Source: Russula earlei (Eukaryota > Basidiomycota > Agaricomycetes > Russulales > Russulaceae). From it: a DNA stretch of 18,855 nt. Below the pieces are notes generated by a model. It ran no database searches. It was not told the origin of the DNA and saw nothing but the letters and a program-made list of their open reading frames with translations. The DNA is taken from positions 1 through 18,855 of the forward strand of contig JAGFNK010000896.1 of the NCBI GenBank assembly GCA_025769875.1, given 5' to 3'. This document shows positions 1-9,465 of this stretch, in pieces; position 1 is the stretch's first letter, and each line of letters opens with the position of its first letter. Made by a program: the position numbers and the translations under genes.

Positions 1-120
1 GTGACTCCAAGCAAGCCCCCCATGCCTCTCAAGCTTTTGCCGGCGTCGCTTCTTCGCCGGACCTTTAGAAGCAAAAAGTTGAACATTGGGGGATGACGTT
101 GATGCCTGTACGGTGCTCAT
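1..120 (-). CDS. possible N-terminus of an unrecognised protein (runs off left edge)
   Basis: The minus strand has an ATG at 120-118 followed by 40 open codons to the window edge. The start is Ser/Thr-rich (MSTVQASTSSPNVQLF) and is followed by a basic stretch, PAKKRRRQK, that resembles a monopartite nuclear localisation signal. Residue composition and codon choice look coding, but no family is recognisable from 40 residues. Its upstream side (121-430) has no competing open frame. This could be the first exon of a nuclear protein or a chance open frame; the rest lies outside the window. Confidence 0.4.
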   Translation of the reverse strand, partial: MSTVQASTSSPNVQLFASKGPAKKRRRQKLERHGGLAWSH

Positions 121-1429
121 CACGCTCCTCCTTCGCGTTCCGCTTTTTTTTGCGCTGCCCTCGTTTGATTTGACCCACGTTCCGTGCGTACGATCTTCTG
201 GTTCTCGTTCTTCGTTCCTGCCCTTGTAAGTCCTACGGTCGGACCCTCCGTGCTTTGCGCTCTATCCATCGCCGGCGTCCGTCGGTCGGCGCCATGCAGA
301 TAATAAATAATATCGTCGCTGCACTCGAGCGGCGTGGTCGCGCACGTGAAAACAACCTGTTTTCAACTGGACCAAATGAACTCGCGGCATCGATGCAAGG
401 AACCGATTCTCGGTACTGACGTCTCTGGTATTATTTGGATCATTTGATGGACAGGAGCAGCCTGAGGTCCTTCACGCACGACGCCCCTTCAGGTTGTCGC
501 TCTACCCCTCGTCTTCAAAACACTACGTTTGGATCACGTCCCCCCCCCAAAAAAAAAAAATCTGCCAGTGATCTTGTCCGTATCTATCGACCTTTGCAAT
601 ATCCCGGAATCCACCCGTGGCAACTGGTCACTTGCCTATCATTCAACTCGATTTCCGGTCCCCTCCAGATCGCCCCAGATTGAATGAGCTCACGACCGGT
701 TCCGTTGACGCGCACTGTTAAGTTAAGTTACATCACACCTGTCTGTACTGTCATTCCCATCTCACTCCCGGAAAATCCTGAAATCCAAGTTCAAGTTCAA
801 GAATCAAGAACTCTTAGTTGGTAAAAGGGGCCTAAGTAGTTTTTGCGTTTTGGCTTTTAGTGTGGATGATTGGAAAAAAAAACTTGTGAGATAGCCACGG
901 GATCAAGGTGAAAATCATTTGGGGCAATGTTCCCTCGTGAAGGGGTTTTCCAATATATATATATATATATATATATTCTGGTCCTTTTGGATCTGGAGGC
1001 ATAGCACGTTTCGCGGAAGGCACTTCGCGTGTCTTTGCCTTTGGTGGAGCAAAATCCATCAGATGACGCCGGCATCCATTGCACTCGCTTTCACGCACAC
1101 CGGATAAAGCATCTCGGTCTGAAACGTTGTCAGACGGACTGGGCTCTAGGGATTTGGCCGTCTGGTGTTGTTTGAGAACATCCAGTCTGCCTCCGCCACC
1201 ACCAGAGGATCACGCTCGCGATCTCGCTCGGCGCGGGTCTGAGCTACGTCGCGGACTCAAAGGCAAGGGAAACACCCGGGGGTGCTCGTTTCGCGTACCC
1301 CTGTCTTGGACCTTCGCCGGCTCCACGCGGTGCCCCTCCCAAACTTTCATGCTCTCCTTCTCCCAAGCCTCGCCTGCCACCGGGTCCACCACCGCGCCTT
1401 CCCGCGTCTTCCGACTTCTCCCCTGACAG
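121..1429. other. stretch without a firmly supported gene
   Basis: No open frame here shows a recognisable domain. The left end could hold the promoter of the minus-strand start at 120. Visible low-complexity elements are a C-run followed by an A-run around 541-560 and an AT microsatellite at 953-976. Between about 1206 and 1276 the plus strand encodes a hydrophobic stretch (ITLAISLGAGLSYVADSK) behind a possible acceptor (CCACCAG), which could be an upstream exon of the gene ending at 1744. On the minus strand a Lys/Glu-rich frame covers 1210-1452 and another open frame covers 832 to about 1193. The two strands conflict and I could not choose between them. Confidence 0.4.
953..976. repeat. 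(AT)12 microsatellite
   Basis: Twelve uninterrupted AT dinucleotides. On either strand this reads as an Ile-Tyr run, which inflates spurious open frames in 832-1107. Confidence 0.95.
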
Positions 1430-1744
1430 CGCTCGATCGGACCTATCCTCAAAGATGGACAAACGTTCTACGCTACGACCCTCGCCTGGATGTGGCACCG
1501 CCGGTTCCTCCCAGCCGGGCTGATCAACAATGCCGAGTTTGAAGGTTGGGACGCGATGCTCGATCTGATCAAGCAGCGGCGGGCAGACAAGGCGGAGCGA
1601 AAGTGGCTCGAGCGAGTCGGTCTTGTTGAGAAGAGCGAGAAGGACAAGAAGAGCAAGAGCAAGGTTGCAGGGCGTGGCGTCGCGGGGACGCTAGCCGAGT
1701 GGTCTGAGGGTGGAGATGGTCTTATGCCAGTGGATATCCATTGA
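1430..1744 (+). CDS. terminal exon of an unrecognised protein
   Basis: An open frame begins right after a good acceptor (pyrimidine-rich CTTCTCCCCTGACAG, with CTGAC as branch-point-like sequence) and stops with TGA at 1742-1744, giving about 104 residues. It starts GPILKDGQTFYATTLAWMWH after two residues, continues with an acidic/aromatic segment (AEFEGWDAMLDLIK) and ends in a charged Lys/Glu-rich tail (KSEKDKKSKSK). The composition is strongly protein-like. A shorter reading could start at the ATG at 1490. Upstream exons are uncertain; 1206-1276 is one candidate. I do not recognise the family. Confidence 0.45.
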   Translation, partial: RSIGPILKDGQTFYATTLAWMWHRRFLPAGLINNAEFEGWDAMLDLIKQRRADKAERKWLERVGLVEKSEKDKKSKSKVAGRGVAGTLAEWSEGGDGLMPVDIH

Positions 1745-2139
1745 GTACAAGAAACGGGGGTCTGGCGTGGCTACATTGCCAATATTACTTGGATGTGTGT
1801 GTCTGAACTCATGTAACATTGGTATTTGGTAGATAATTTGCAAACAAAGCTTGGATGACAGGAATGTGGTGAACAACTATTCGCGTTGTATGAGGGCTAA
1901 CAGCCCCAGTCCGCCCAGAATGGCATTTTTCAACTTCGGAAGATCGTTTGCCAGCAACTCGTGGTAAGCTGAGGGTCGACGACGTACCATGACAATGATC
2001 ACATATCCGAGGTATAGTAAAAATAGTAAATAACAATCAGATCACTGTCAACCTGTGTGAGCACGCACCTCGAACTTTCCCTACTATGTGCTTTTACTCC
2101 AATCGGTCGAGGCCTTGGTAAAACTCAACGTCATCGACT
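1745..2139. other. intergenic stretch before the CpG-poor block
   Basis: Apart from the small minus-strand frame at 1877-1990, nothing here looks coding. It probably contains the 3' untranslated region of the gene ending at 1744. CpG is present at normal density, unlike the block that follows. Confidence 0.5.
1877..1990 (-). CDS. small hydrophobic ORF, 37 aa, doubtful
   Basis: The minus strand reads MVRRRPSAYHELLANDLPK and then a hydrophobic end (NAILGGLGLLALIQRE) before TAG. In the same frame the bases upstream of the ATG encode a second hydrophobic run back to a stop at about 2040. It could be a small membrane protein, a last exon, or chance. No family is recognised. Confidence 0.2.
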   Translation of the reverse strand: MVRRRPSAYHELLANDLPKLKNAILGGLGLLALIQRE

Positions 2140-2154
2140 GATAACATGTTGTAG

Positions 2155-2221
2155 CTATTGTCTGATAGGTACATTATTTATATCAGATTTGTATCAACTA
2201 AACTGAACTATTGTCTGATAG
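2155..2221. repeat. 14-bp direct repeat, two copies
   Basis: CTATTGTCTGATAG occurs exactly at 2155-2168 and again at 2208-2221, 53 bp apart. It sits at the left edge of the CpG-poor block. It may be subterminal repeat sequence of the element or a local duplication. No third copy was seen near the right edge. Confidence 0.8.
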
Positions 2222-2291
2222 ATCTGCCTGTGATCTTATCATCTGCTGCTATCTAATCACACACACTGCACATCTTCAACAACATAATCAG

Positions 2292-3524
2292 GCCAACTTT
2301 CTGCAATCTGGGAGGAGATCTGCACTGATCCTCAGGTCCCACAAAGTTTTGTGAACTACCTTGGGTGTGAATGGATGCCTGTGGTGCATATGTGGTCCAT
2401 GGTTTTCTGGAAAAATTGGCATATCTTTGAGGAAGGGGACACCAATATGTTGATCAAAGTGTATGTGTTCCAACCAATCTAAAGATAAGATGACTTAATC
2501 ATTTTTTAGATATCATCATGTCCTCAAATCACACTGGCTTGATGGCAAGCGCAATCAGTGGATCAATCAAATCTTATTTGTGCTAGTGCATCAAATGGTG
2601 CTGTACCACCCAAATAGGCACAAACATCAGAAAGTTGGGCTTAATGGTCGGGACCTGGTGGCTGACAGGTGTTGGAAACTTTTCACCCATGCCAAGAGCA
2701 TATCACAAGATTCAATCTTGCAATTCAATGAGATCTGCTTTCACAATGCTTCACAATCCCATTCTGGTGAGTTTTACTCAATTGATCTGATGAAGTCAAC
2801 TTGTGATTGCACAGATTATCCATGGATTAGATTCTGCAAACATGTTGCACCAATCTACATCCACTTTCCCCACCTCTGTCCTGAAGAGAGGACCCAAAAA
2901 GCTCCCATAGAGAGTGCAAATAAATCCCCTGACCCACCATCCCCATCCACCAGGCCAAGGGAGAGCCTAGTATCTCTCACACAGGAGATCATATCATTAT
3001 CACACAATCTCACATCTAGGCTTGAGGATGCTAATCAATCAGCAGAGATTGTTGAGGCTACATGGACTGCCAAATACAGTTTGGCAGCTGCAATTAATAT
3101 AATTCAAGGTTACAAGGTCTTACCCAATAAGGAGGTAATTGTGCCCAATCAGCATACATGGATGGAGACAGCCAAGCATATGGGTGTCAAATTGGGCCCA
3201 AAACAACAGACCAGTCTCCCTGATGTGCCATGACTGACAGCGCAAAGCATCAGCATTGCTAAGGGAAAGCACTGCCATGTTCACAATGATCTGTATGCCA
3301 GGGGTGAACAGTCAGGCAAGTGCGCCAAGCCCAATGCAACATCTGCCACCATGAATGCATGCATGCGTGCCCTTGGGGAACCATCATCTCAAACCCCCCT
3401 CCCTTGGAACCCCCCTTGGAGCCCCCCTCCCTCAGATGCCACCACCTCCCTTGCACCAGGTCCCTTTGGACTCACACCACTGCCTATTCTAGTGGCCTTG
3501 TCTTCTGCTGATCCCTTCCAATAG
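2292..3524 (+). pseudogene. decayed Mutator-like transposase C-terminus with SWIM zinc finger
   Basis: Two segments join in frame across a textbook intron at 2461-2509 (GTATGT...TTTTTTAG). The join restores the conserved stretch TNMLIKVYHHVLK followed by a DGKRN-type segment, typical of the transposase C-terminus in Agaricomycete MULE-like elements. Downstream, 2802-2843 encodes CDC-x8-CKH, a SWIM zinc finger, which in these elements follows the catalytic core and is thought to bind DNA or partner proteins. An in-frame TGA lies at 3231-3233, yet the same frame stays open for 96 more codons to TAG at 3522-3524, with a Pro/Trp-rich tail. The stop is easily explained as CGA changed to TGA. The catalytic N-terminal region is missing: an acceptor-like CAG precedes 2292, but upstream sequence gives no transposase frame. 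Most likely an inactive relic. Confidence 0.82.
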
Positions 3525-3936
3525 AAAATCTTTATTTGTATTGTAATTTATTTCTCAGATATAAATAAATAAGTGATTAAATAAGTGATTAAGAAAATAC
3601 TTTGGTGTCATTTACATGCATGATTGAAGCCCCAATTCTCTTGCCAACCCAATCACCTTTTATAGTAATTTTTGATCATCTAACCCACTGCTAAAAGTAT
3701 GCAACTGTGGCACGGTGGGGGGTGTTCCCCAGTCAGAGGGTCAAGCAGGTGAGGTGTGGGGGGTTGTTGTGTTCATGCACACAGGGCTTGGGTTGTGCAT
3801 TGAGTCCCCAGGCAGATAGTCTCATTGGTGAAGTTTGGTTTCCACTGGGCTCTCTAGGGTATCATGTACAGTCTCATGGGTAGTTCACAAGTGGTAGGTG
3901 GGCTGAGGATATTCAAGGTTATAAACCATCCTTTCC

Positions 3937-4298
3937 CCGACTCGCGTTGTGGGAAACCTGCACCTGGTGGTGGTAGCAGAACAAGGAGCCCCCCCGTTAG
4001 CTGTATTTCCCTGCAAGAATGTATCCTGGGTTGCCACACACGTCTGTGGCTCGGCGGGGGGAATCGCTGCTCTCATTGCCAGCGCTGAGACGTAGTACAT
4101 TCTCACGTCGCCTCGATGTCTGCTGTCATTTGTTTCTGACCACGCATATGCTCATTATTTCTTCTCCTCGTTCCTAGCTTCATCGATCTCTCTGGCTCAG
4201 CGTCGTAAGGGGAGTCCATCTGATCGTCTACACGGATCCGAATAAAAATAAGTTGAATGTGGTACGCAGCGACAAGGTTTGATTTTAACAACGACGTG
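3937..4298. other. intergenic stretch downstream of RSC7
   Basis: CpG is back to normal. No convincing open frame is present on either strand. It should contain the 3' untranslated region and polyadenylation signals of the minus-strand RSC7 gene, although no single signal stands out. Confidence 0.5.
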
Positions 4299-6536
4299 CT
4301 ATGAATTCAGGTCGTCTGCCGCCAATTCGAGCAACAGTCTGCGTTCCTCCGCCGCGGCGCGACCTATCGGATGATCCTCTTCGCTCGCTGGAACCTCCAT
4401 GACGGTGTCGACCCATGCAAGGGCCCACGCCCCATTGCCAGCCTTGGTGCCTCCGAGCACCTGTCGTTTCTCGGCTGAATCCTTCAAACCCTCCCAATGA
4501 GCCCGCGATGGCTGCGTATCCGCGCGATCTGCCCAAGGTATCCCTCGGAATGAGCAAAAAATGCCAAAGGACAAAAAAAAAAAAGACGAGACACCGACAG
4601 AGGACGACGCCCGAGTGGGGCTCGTATACGCCCCTAGGCACCTTTTCGTCTCGCCATGCACGCTTGCGCTTCCGTGCGCCCGCCCCGCCCACCCGCTTCT
4701 CGCGCGCACGTTCTCGCTGTTCCTGTTCCTGCGCTGCCCCCTGTTGTCCCTGGCCTTGACCGTGACTTTGTCCCTGCGGCCCCGCCTTCCGCTTCCCTAG
4801 CCGCTCCCGCTCCCCCTCGGCTTCGCCCTCGCGCCCTCGCGCGCCGCCCTCCTCGTCCTCGTCCTTTTCGTCGAGCGGCGGCATCGCAGAGGACGCAGAG
4901 GAAGAACCGCCAAAGATCCCGCCGTACGGGACGAGCGCGCGCCGGCGCTGCTTGGCCCATTCCGCGCCCGCCTCGGCCGTGCGCTGCGCCGCGACAAACA
5001 TCCAGTTTTCCTCGTTCAGGCCGTCGCGGTTCAAGAGCGATTTGCGCACCGCGTTCAGCGGGCCGTCGCTGTACGGGCCCCAACCCGGACCGCCGAAGAG
5101 CGTCGTCGGCCCACCCGCGCGGTAGATGCCCTGCGTCGCTCCCGCGCGGTCTGCCTTTTGTGCGTTCGCAAGTTCCGCGGCGGCGAGGGCGGCGGCGGAC
5201 GGCGCGTTGGGATCCGCCAGCTCTCCGACGAGGTCGCCCGGTTTGAGACCCTTTTCGGTGATTTCGGCCAGGACCTTGTCTTCGTAATAGTCGTCTACAA
5301 CCCACCGCCCCTCTTACGAACGATAAGAACCGAAACAAATTTCGTCGACGTTTTTTTTTTTTTTTTCAAGATGGAGAGTATGCGCACCGATGAGCGTTTT
5401 CGCGCCATGCAATTTGAATGCACTGCGTGCTGTGATGAGGGTGACGCTACGCGTGCGCAGATGCGACCCGAGTTTCCCGATCTCTATCAGGAACTCTTTC
5501 TCTGGCTGAGTGGCATTGAGCTTGTGCGCGAGTGGGTTACGGCGGAAGTAATACAGCGAGTCGCGAAAGCCTGACGTTCGCGCGGCATCGATCGCGAGCA
5601 TGTACATTCGTTCGGGATGCCGATTGGGCAGATTGAACGTCTGCGCCTTGAATCTACGGCCTGAATGGGGGGACGAGGAAAGAGGGGTCTGGGCATGAGA
5701 GGAAAGCGGGGAGGGGGCGCGCGAGACGCACCGCCGAGCAAATTTCCGTTCTTGTCGATCTTGGCGTCGCCCTTCGGGTCGTCGTCCGTGACCAGCTCGT
5801 CGCCCTCGATGACGTATACCTTGCCCTGAATGACGCGAAACGGCTTGCCGCCGCCCATCACCTCCTCGTCCACCATCGACACCAGCTGCGAGCCGCCGCC
5901 CTCGACGCCCGGCATGCCGTCCTCGCCGGCTGCGGCGCTCACGCCCATCGTCGCGGCCGACTCGTCGTCCGCGCCGACGATCGCACCCGCCGCGTCTCCC
6001 CCGACGCCGCCGACGCCGCGTCCCGGAAGGCGAATCGTGATCCCGCCTCCGCCGAGACTGAGACCGGGGCTGGCGCCGCGCAAACCGCGTCCCCTCCCCC
6101 TCCCCCGCCCGCGCCCGCGCCCCCGTCCCGCGGCGCGCTCGCTCCCGATCAACGCGCCGCGTCCTCGACCACGTGGACGGCCGCGCGGACGGGGCATGGG
6201 CACCGCTGCCGCCTCTTCAGCGGGCTCGTCCGCCGCCGCCGCCGCAGCGGCAGGGGTGATGGCAGGGGTGGCAGCCGCGGGGCTGCCCTCGTCGTCGTCC
6301 CCTTCTTGCATGGGCGAGGCGGGGTTGGTCGTCGGCACGTCGTTGTCGTCGTTGTCATCTTCGTCATCGTCTTCATCCTCGTTGTCGTGGCCATCAATGT
6401 CGTTGTCGTTCGAAGGCGCGTCGCGGTCCCCGGCCGACGTGTTTGGGTTGCGCACCTTAAAGCGAGAGGTAGTCGCGGTTGTGGAGTTGCCGTCTTGGAA
6501 TTTGCGTGGCCGAATGATTATTTTGCCGCTGGTCAT
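4299..6536 (-). CDS. RSC7: RSC7/Npl6-like chromatin remodelling complex subunit
   Basis: Four exons join in frame: 6536-5732, 5660-5388, 5312-4599 and 4528-4299, giving 673 aa. Residues 1-240 are low-complexity: an acidic D/E/N tract, an Ala-rich run, then RGR and RG repeats with an AT-hook-like PRGRPRGRGRG. The CRC_subunit (Rsc7/Swp82) domain follows. It opens with DELVTDDDPKGD and IDKNGNLLGG, continues through RMYMLAIDAARTSGFRDSLY and VTLITARSAFKLHGAK, and reaches GRWVVDDYYED. The C-terminus contains GVYEPHSGVVL joined to YRADTQPSRAHWE across the last intron, after a Gln/Glu-rich, charged linker. In yeasts this family is a subunit of RSC and related SWI/SNF-class remodellers, which move nucleosomes in the nucleus. 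Introns are 71, 75 and 70 nt; the last has an unusual donor, GTCGGT. The gene appears intact. Confidence 0.93.
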
Positions 6537-6849
6537 TGTGGGCCTGTGGACGAGGAAGGGTGAACAAAATTAAATTGCCCATTGGAATGCTGGAACGAGG
6601 CCACGTGGCACGTGACGGGAGAACGGACAAATCCTTGTATCATATATAAAGCATATGTAGAGTGTACAATGAATTAGGATATTTGAACGCAAATCTAGAT
6701 ACCAGTAAAATGAATGAGAGGGAGAGCAAAGACAAAGATCAACTTTGAGTCACACATTGCATGTGTACACGACCAAAAAAAAAATTCAAGAAAAGATACT
6801 CCTAAAAAATCCTCGTTTTTTTTTTCTTCTGATAGCATGTGAGCTCATT
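6537..6849. other. intergenic stretch between two minus-strand genes
   Basis: AT-rich relative to its neighbours, with A- and T-runs at about 6777-6784 and 6818-6826. It probably holds the RSC7 promoter (near 6540-6700) and the 3' untranslated region of the membrane-protein gene (near 6700-6849). No open frame of note. Confidence 0.5.
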
Positions 6850-9190
6850 TCAGATGTTGAAGTTGGGTGGTTCACGAACAAGCGTCGTGCTTTCCAAAGG
6901 TACGGCGTGCGGCGTCACAGGGGGGGTCTCCACATCGGTTTCTGTGCCACTCTGCGCATCTGTAAATTCGTCTGTTTCCTGCTCTGTATCTGACATTCCG
7001 TGTTCCGACTCCCGCAGATGATTAGGTCCAGATGCAGCCGTACGGAACGTTTCGATGGAACTCGTGCGAGATGATGGGAGCGTACGGCCCCGCGGGGCCG
7101 ATGCCATCCGGAAAGACGACGGTGCCGCAGGGCCGCGTGTCGTGGAAGTCGCCATCGTCGTTGCCGTCTCAGCATCTAGAGAAGGTAGAGCAGGTCGATG
7201 GCCGACTGACGCGGCAGAGTCATCTGGAGACCCAGGGATGCCGCCAAGCGCGGATACGGTGGCTTTGATCACTGTCGCTGCAGTCGAAACGGTTTCCACC
7301 GTAGGAGATGGTGAAGGCGCTCGTGGGGGGACTGCCTCGACAGGATTGTTCACCTCGGGCTCCTTTGTGTCGGAAAGCTCAGATTCCGGCGCTGACTCAG
7401 CTTCGCTAAGATCCGAGGGAGAGCGTTCAGGATGATGAGGCTGAGATGCTGCGGATCCTGACTCATCAGCTTGGATTAATACTGAGGGGATAGCAGGCTC
7501 CCTGGTAGAAGGCGGGAGGGATGACAGGGATAGCCGCGGCTCAGGCCCATTGACATCTCGAGACATTCTGCTCAGCGCTGATGCGGCGCGTGGGCGGGTT
7601 ATGACGCCACTTGGACCAGGCAAACCATCCGTAGATAGAATCTCCTCAAATCCGGGAGGTGGCCCGTGCAGGTTGACAAGTGACGCAGAGGCGTACGCAA
7701 CTGCATCAGGACCGTATGGCACGCCGAACTTGCTCACCGACTCCACTGATGAGATGAGTTTGAGCTGTTCAGGAGTTGGCCCCGTACGCGGGTACACAAA
7801 GTCGGTGCGCACGGCCGTATGCGTCAGTGGAGCGGAGATTGAGGTAATAGAGATGGTTGACGATGAGGGGAGGCCACCAGTTACATTAATCCGGGATTGT
7901 GAGTGCGTTACACCGCGTCCAAGTCCGGAAGAGGATACGCTGAGAATGGAATCGGAGTTTGACGGCGTCGTGCGGTGGCCCATATGTGGAGATCGGGTGC
8001 TGCGCGTGCGGTTGGACAGGTTCGAGGGACGAGGAGAAGGGGAAACGGCCAGATCCCGAGATGGCCGAGAGGCAGGTAGGGGATGGATTGAAGAATGAGG
8101 CGATGAAAGAGCGCGCGAGGCAGCATCGATCAGACCGCGGAACATGGAGCGTCTTCGCACTGGTGGAGTTGTGGCACGATTTGAATCTGGGGCAATGGGC
8201 AACGTGTCTGCGGTGTCAACACGAGCGAGATCACCAGACGTAGCTCTAACGGCTGACAGATCTCCGACAACCTCGACATATGGTGGGGCTTCACCTCGAG
8301 GGTCTGCGGATGCAGGGTTAGTCGGAGGTGGGGAGGGATAATTGTGGTGACTGAAGTCTGAAATGTCCACCGATGGGGATGTTGCATGAGTGTTAGGACT
8401 TTGGCGTTCGTGAGTGATTTCGTGATGTTCGAGGAAAGGTGTTTGGACATGAGGGTCATCATTTACGATGACATAAGAGGATTGTGAGGGGTTGCGAGAA
8501 TGTGAATTTGCAGAATGTGAATTCGCACTCTCGTCCTCGTCTTCTCTGACAGGTGGCATGACGACCTGTGCTGTTAACGGAGCATCTTCCATGTCCTGCG
8601 AACCTCTGTGTGACAGATAAGACTCTGACCAAAGTCCCAAGACGACCGCTGCTCTTACTGGATAATAACAAGCTCTTGCTCTCCTGGCTCTTTCATGTAT
8701 GCGGGAAGAGAGCGAGTAGAAATCTGACTGGGGGTGCGCCTGTTGCGCCTCGCCCGTCGATCTGTGCGAGCAGCTTCGGCGGCATTGGCTTGATTCGTTG
8801 CATCCGTTCCAGCAACTTCCTCCGCCGTAAGGTCCCGAATAACAGAAGTCCGCGCTCGGCGCCGTGGCGCTAACGCGGAGTGCAGGGTGATGTGCCGGAG
8901 CTTCGATAGAAGCGTGCTCCTGTAAAACACCATGGGAATGGCGAAGAGAAAAACGAGAGCAGCAATGACGGGAGCCTGAGGGAATGACAAGCAAGCACGT
9001 TAAAATAGGAAGACCCGCCAAAAAGTGGGTGGCGTACGATTATTTTACCACCACCACCACCGCTACCGCCATCTCTTGTATGATTGGAATGCGGGGCCGC
9101 CCATGCCTGTGAAGCAAGGAGAAAGGGAAGGATGGCAAAGGTGGCAAAAATTGTCTGTGGCCGTTTTAATCGGCTGTGTTGACATGACAT
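6850..9190 (-). CDS. single-pass membrane protein with LPxY motif and long disordered tail
   Basis: Three exons join in frame: 9190-9038, 8975-8659 and 8605-6850, giving 741 aa. Residues 1-31 form a signal peptide (basic start, then TIFATFAILPFLLASQAWA). A short Gly-rich lumenal segment with one N-glycosylation site (NHT) follows, then a transmembrane helix at about 52-70 (APVIAALVFLFAIPMVFY). The remaining 670 residues are cytoplasmic by the usual topology and are Ser/Pro-rich with acidic patches. Notable motifs are LPAY (141-144), which fits the LPxY variant bound by WW domains of Rsp5/Nedd4 ubiquitin ligases, and APPY (263-266). One more ordered segment reads GPTPEQLKLISSVESVSKFG. The layout resembles membrane adaptors that recruit Rsp5, but this role is inferred. 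The intron between exons 1 and 2 (8976-9037) falls just before the helix. An in-frame ATG at 9250 is possible, but the one at 9190 gives the better signal peptide. Confidence 0.83.
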
Positions 9191-9465
9191 GGATAGGACG
9201 AGATGTGCGGATGAAGAAGGGGTGGATATGAAAGGGGGATAGGGTAGCACGAGGGATGAAGGTGATGATGGGAGGAAAGAAAGGGCGCCTGTGAAGGAAG
9301 AAGGGCAGCGGCGCAGGCCAGAGCGCTCCTTGTTGTCGTGCCTGGAAGCAATTGCTTATTGCTTGTTGGATTAATCGCTCGCTCCCCGAATGATGGATGT
9401 CGTCGAAACATTTAGTGTGATAACACAGCCTCCTCCTTCCCCATATGTATGTAAGCCTCCGCCCA
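9191..9465. other. short intergenic stretch
   Basis: It separates the start of the membrane-protein gene from the stop of the hydrolase gene, both on the minus strand, so it should hold the promoter of the former and the 3' end of the latter. Nothing else was seen. Confidence 0.5.

Larger units (their letters stand above)
2140..3936. mobile_element. CpG-depleted transposon remnant
   Basis: From about 2140 to 3936 I count only about six CpG dinucleotides, while TG and CA are abundant. CpG returns abruptly at 3937 (CCCCGACTCGCG) and is common before 2140. This contrast, together with the transposase-like frame inside, indicates a methylated element that has lost CpG by C-to-T change. No clear terminal inverted repeats were seen, so the edges are set by composition only. 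The part after 3530 is AT-rich, then GT-rich and non-coding. A segment near 3810-3860 (AGTCTCATTGGTGAAG) faintly resembles a tRNA-derived A box but has no convincing B box. Confidence 0.6.

Noticed and set aside
832..1107. Open frames on both strands containing Ile-Tyr repeats
   Set aside because: The repeat is the AT microsatellite. The minus frame upstream of it looks somewhat protein-like (CNGCRRH), but it has no start or splice context I can support.
3259..3511. Gly/Pro/His-rich short frames after the transposase stop
   Set aside because: They are in other frames; the transposase frame itself continues across this interval to 3524.
3800..3900. Possible tRNA-derived SINE with an A-box-like sequence
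   Set aside because: The B box is not convincing and no target-site duplication or tail was seen.
4656..5338. Long Arg/Pro/Ala-rich open frames on the plus strand and in the second minus frame
   Set aside because: They are GC-driven shadows of RSC7 exon 3; the chosen frame alone carries the family motifs and splices in phase.
5830..6573. 247-residue plus-strand open frame, Pro/Ser/Ala-rich
   Set aside because: It is antisense to the low-complexity N-terminus of RSC7 and has no motif or splice support.
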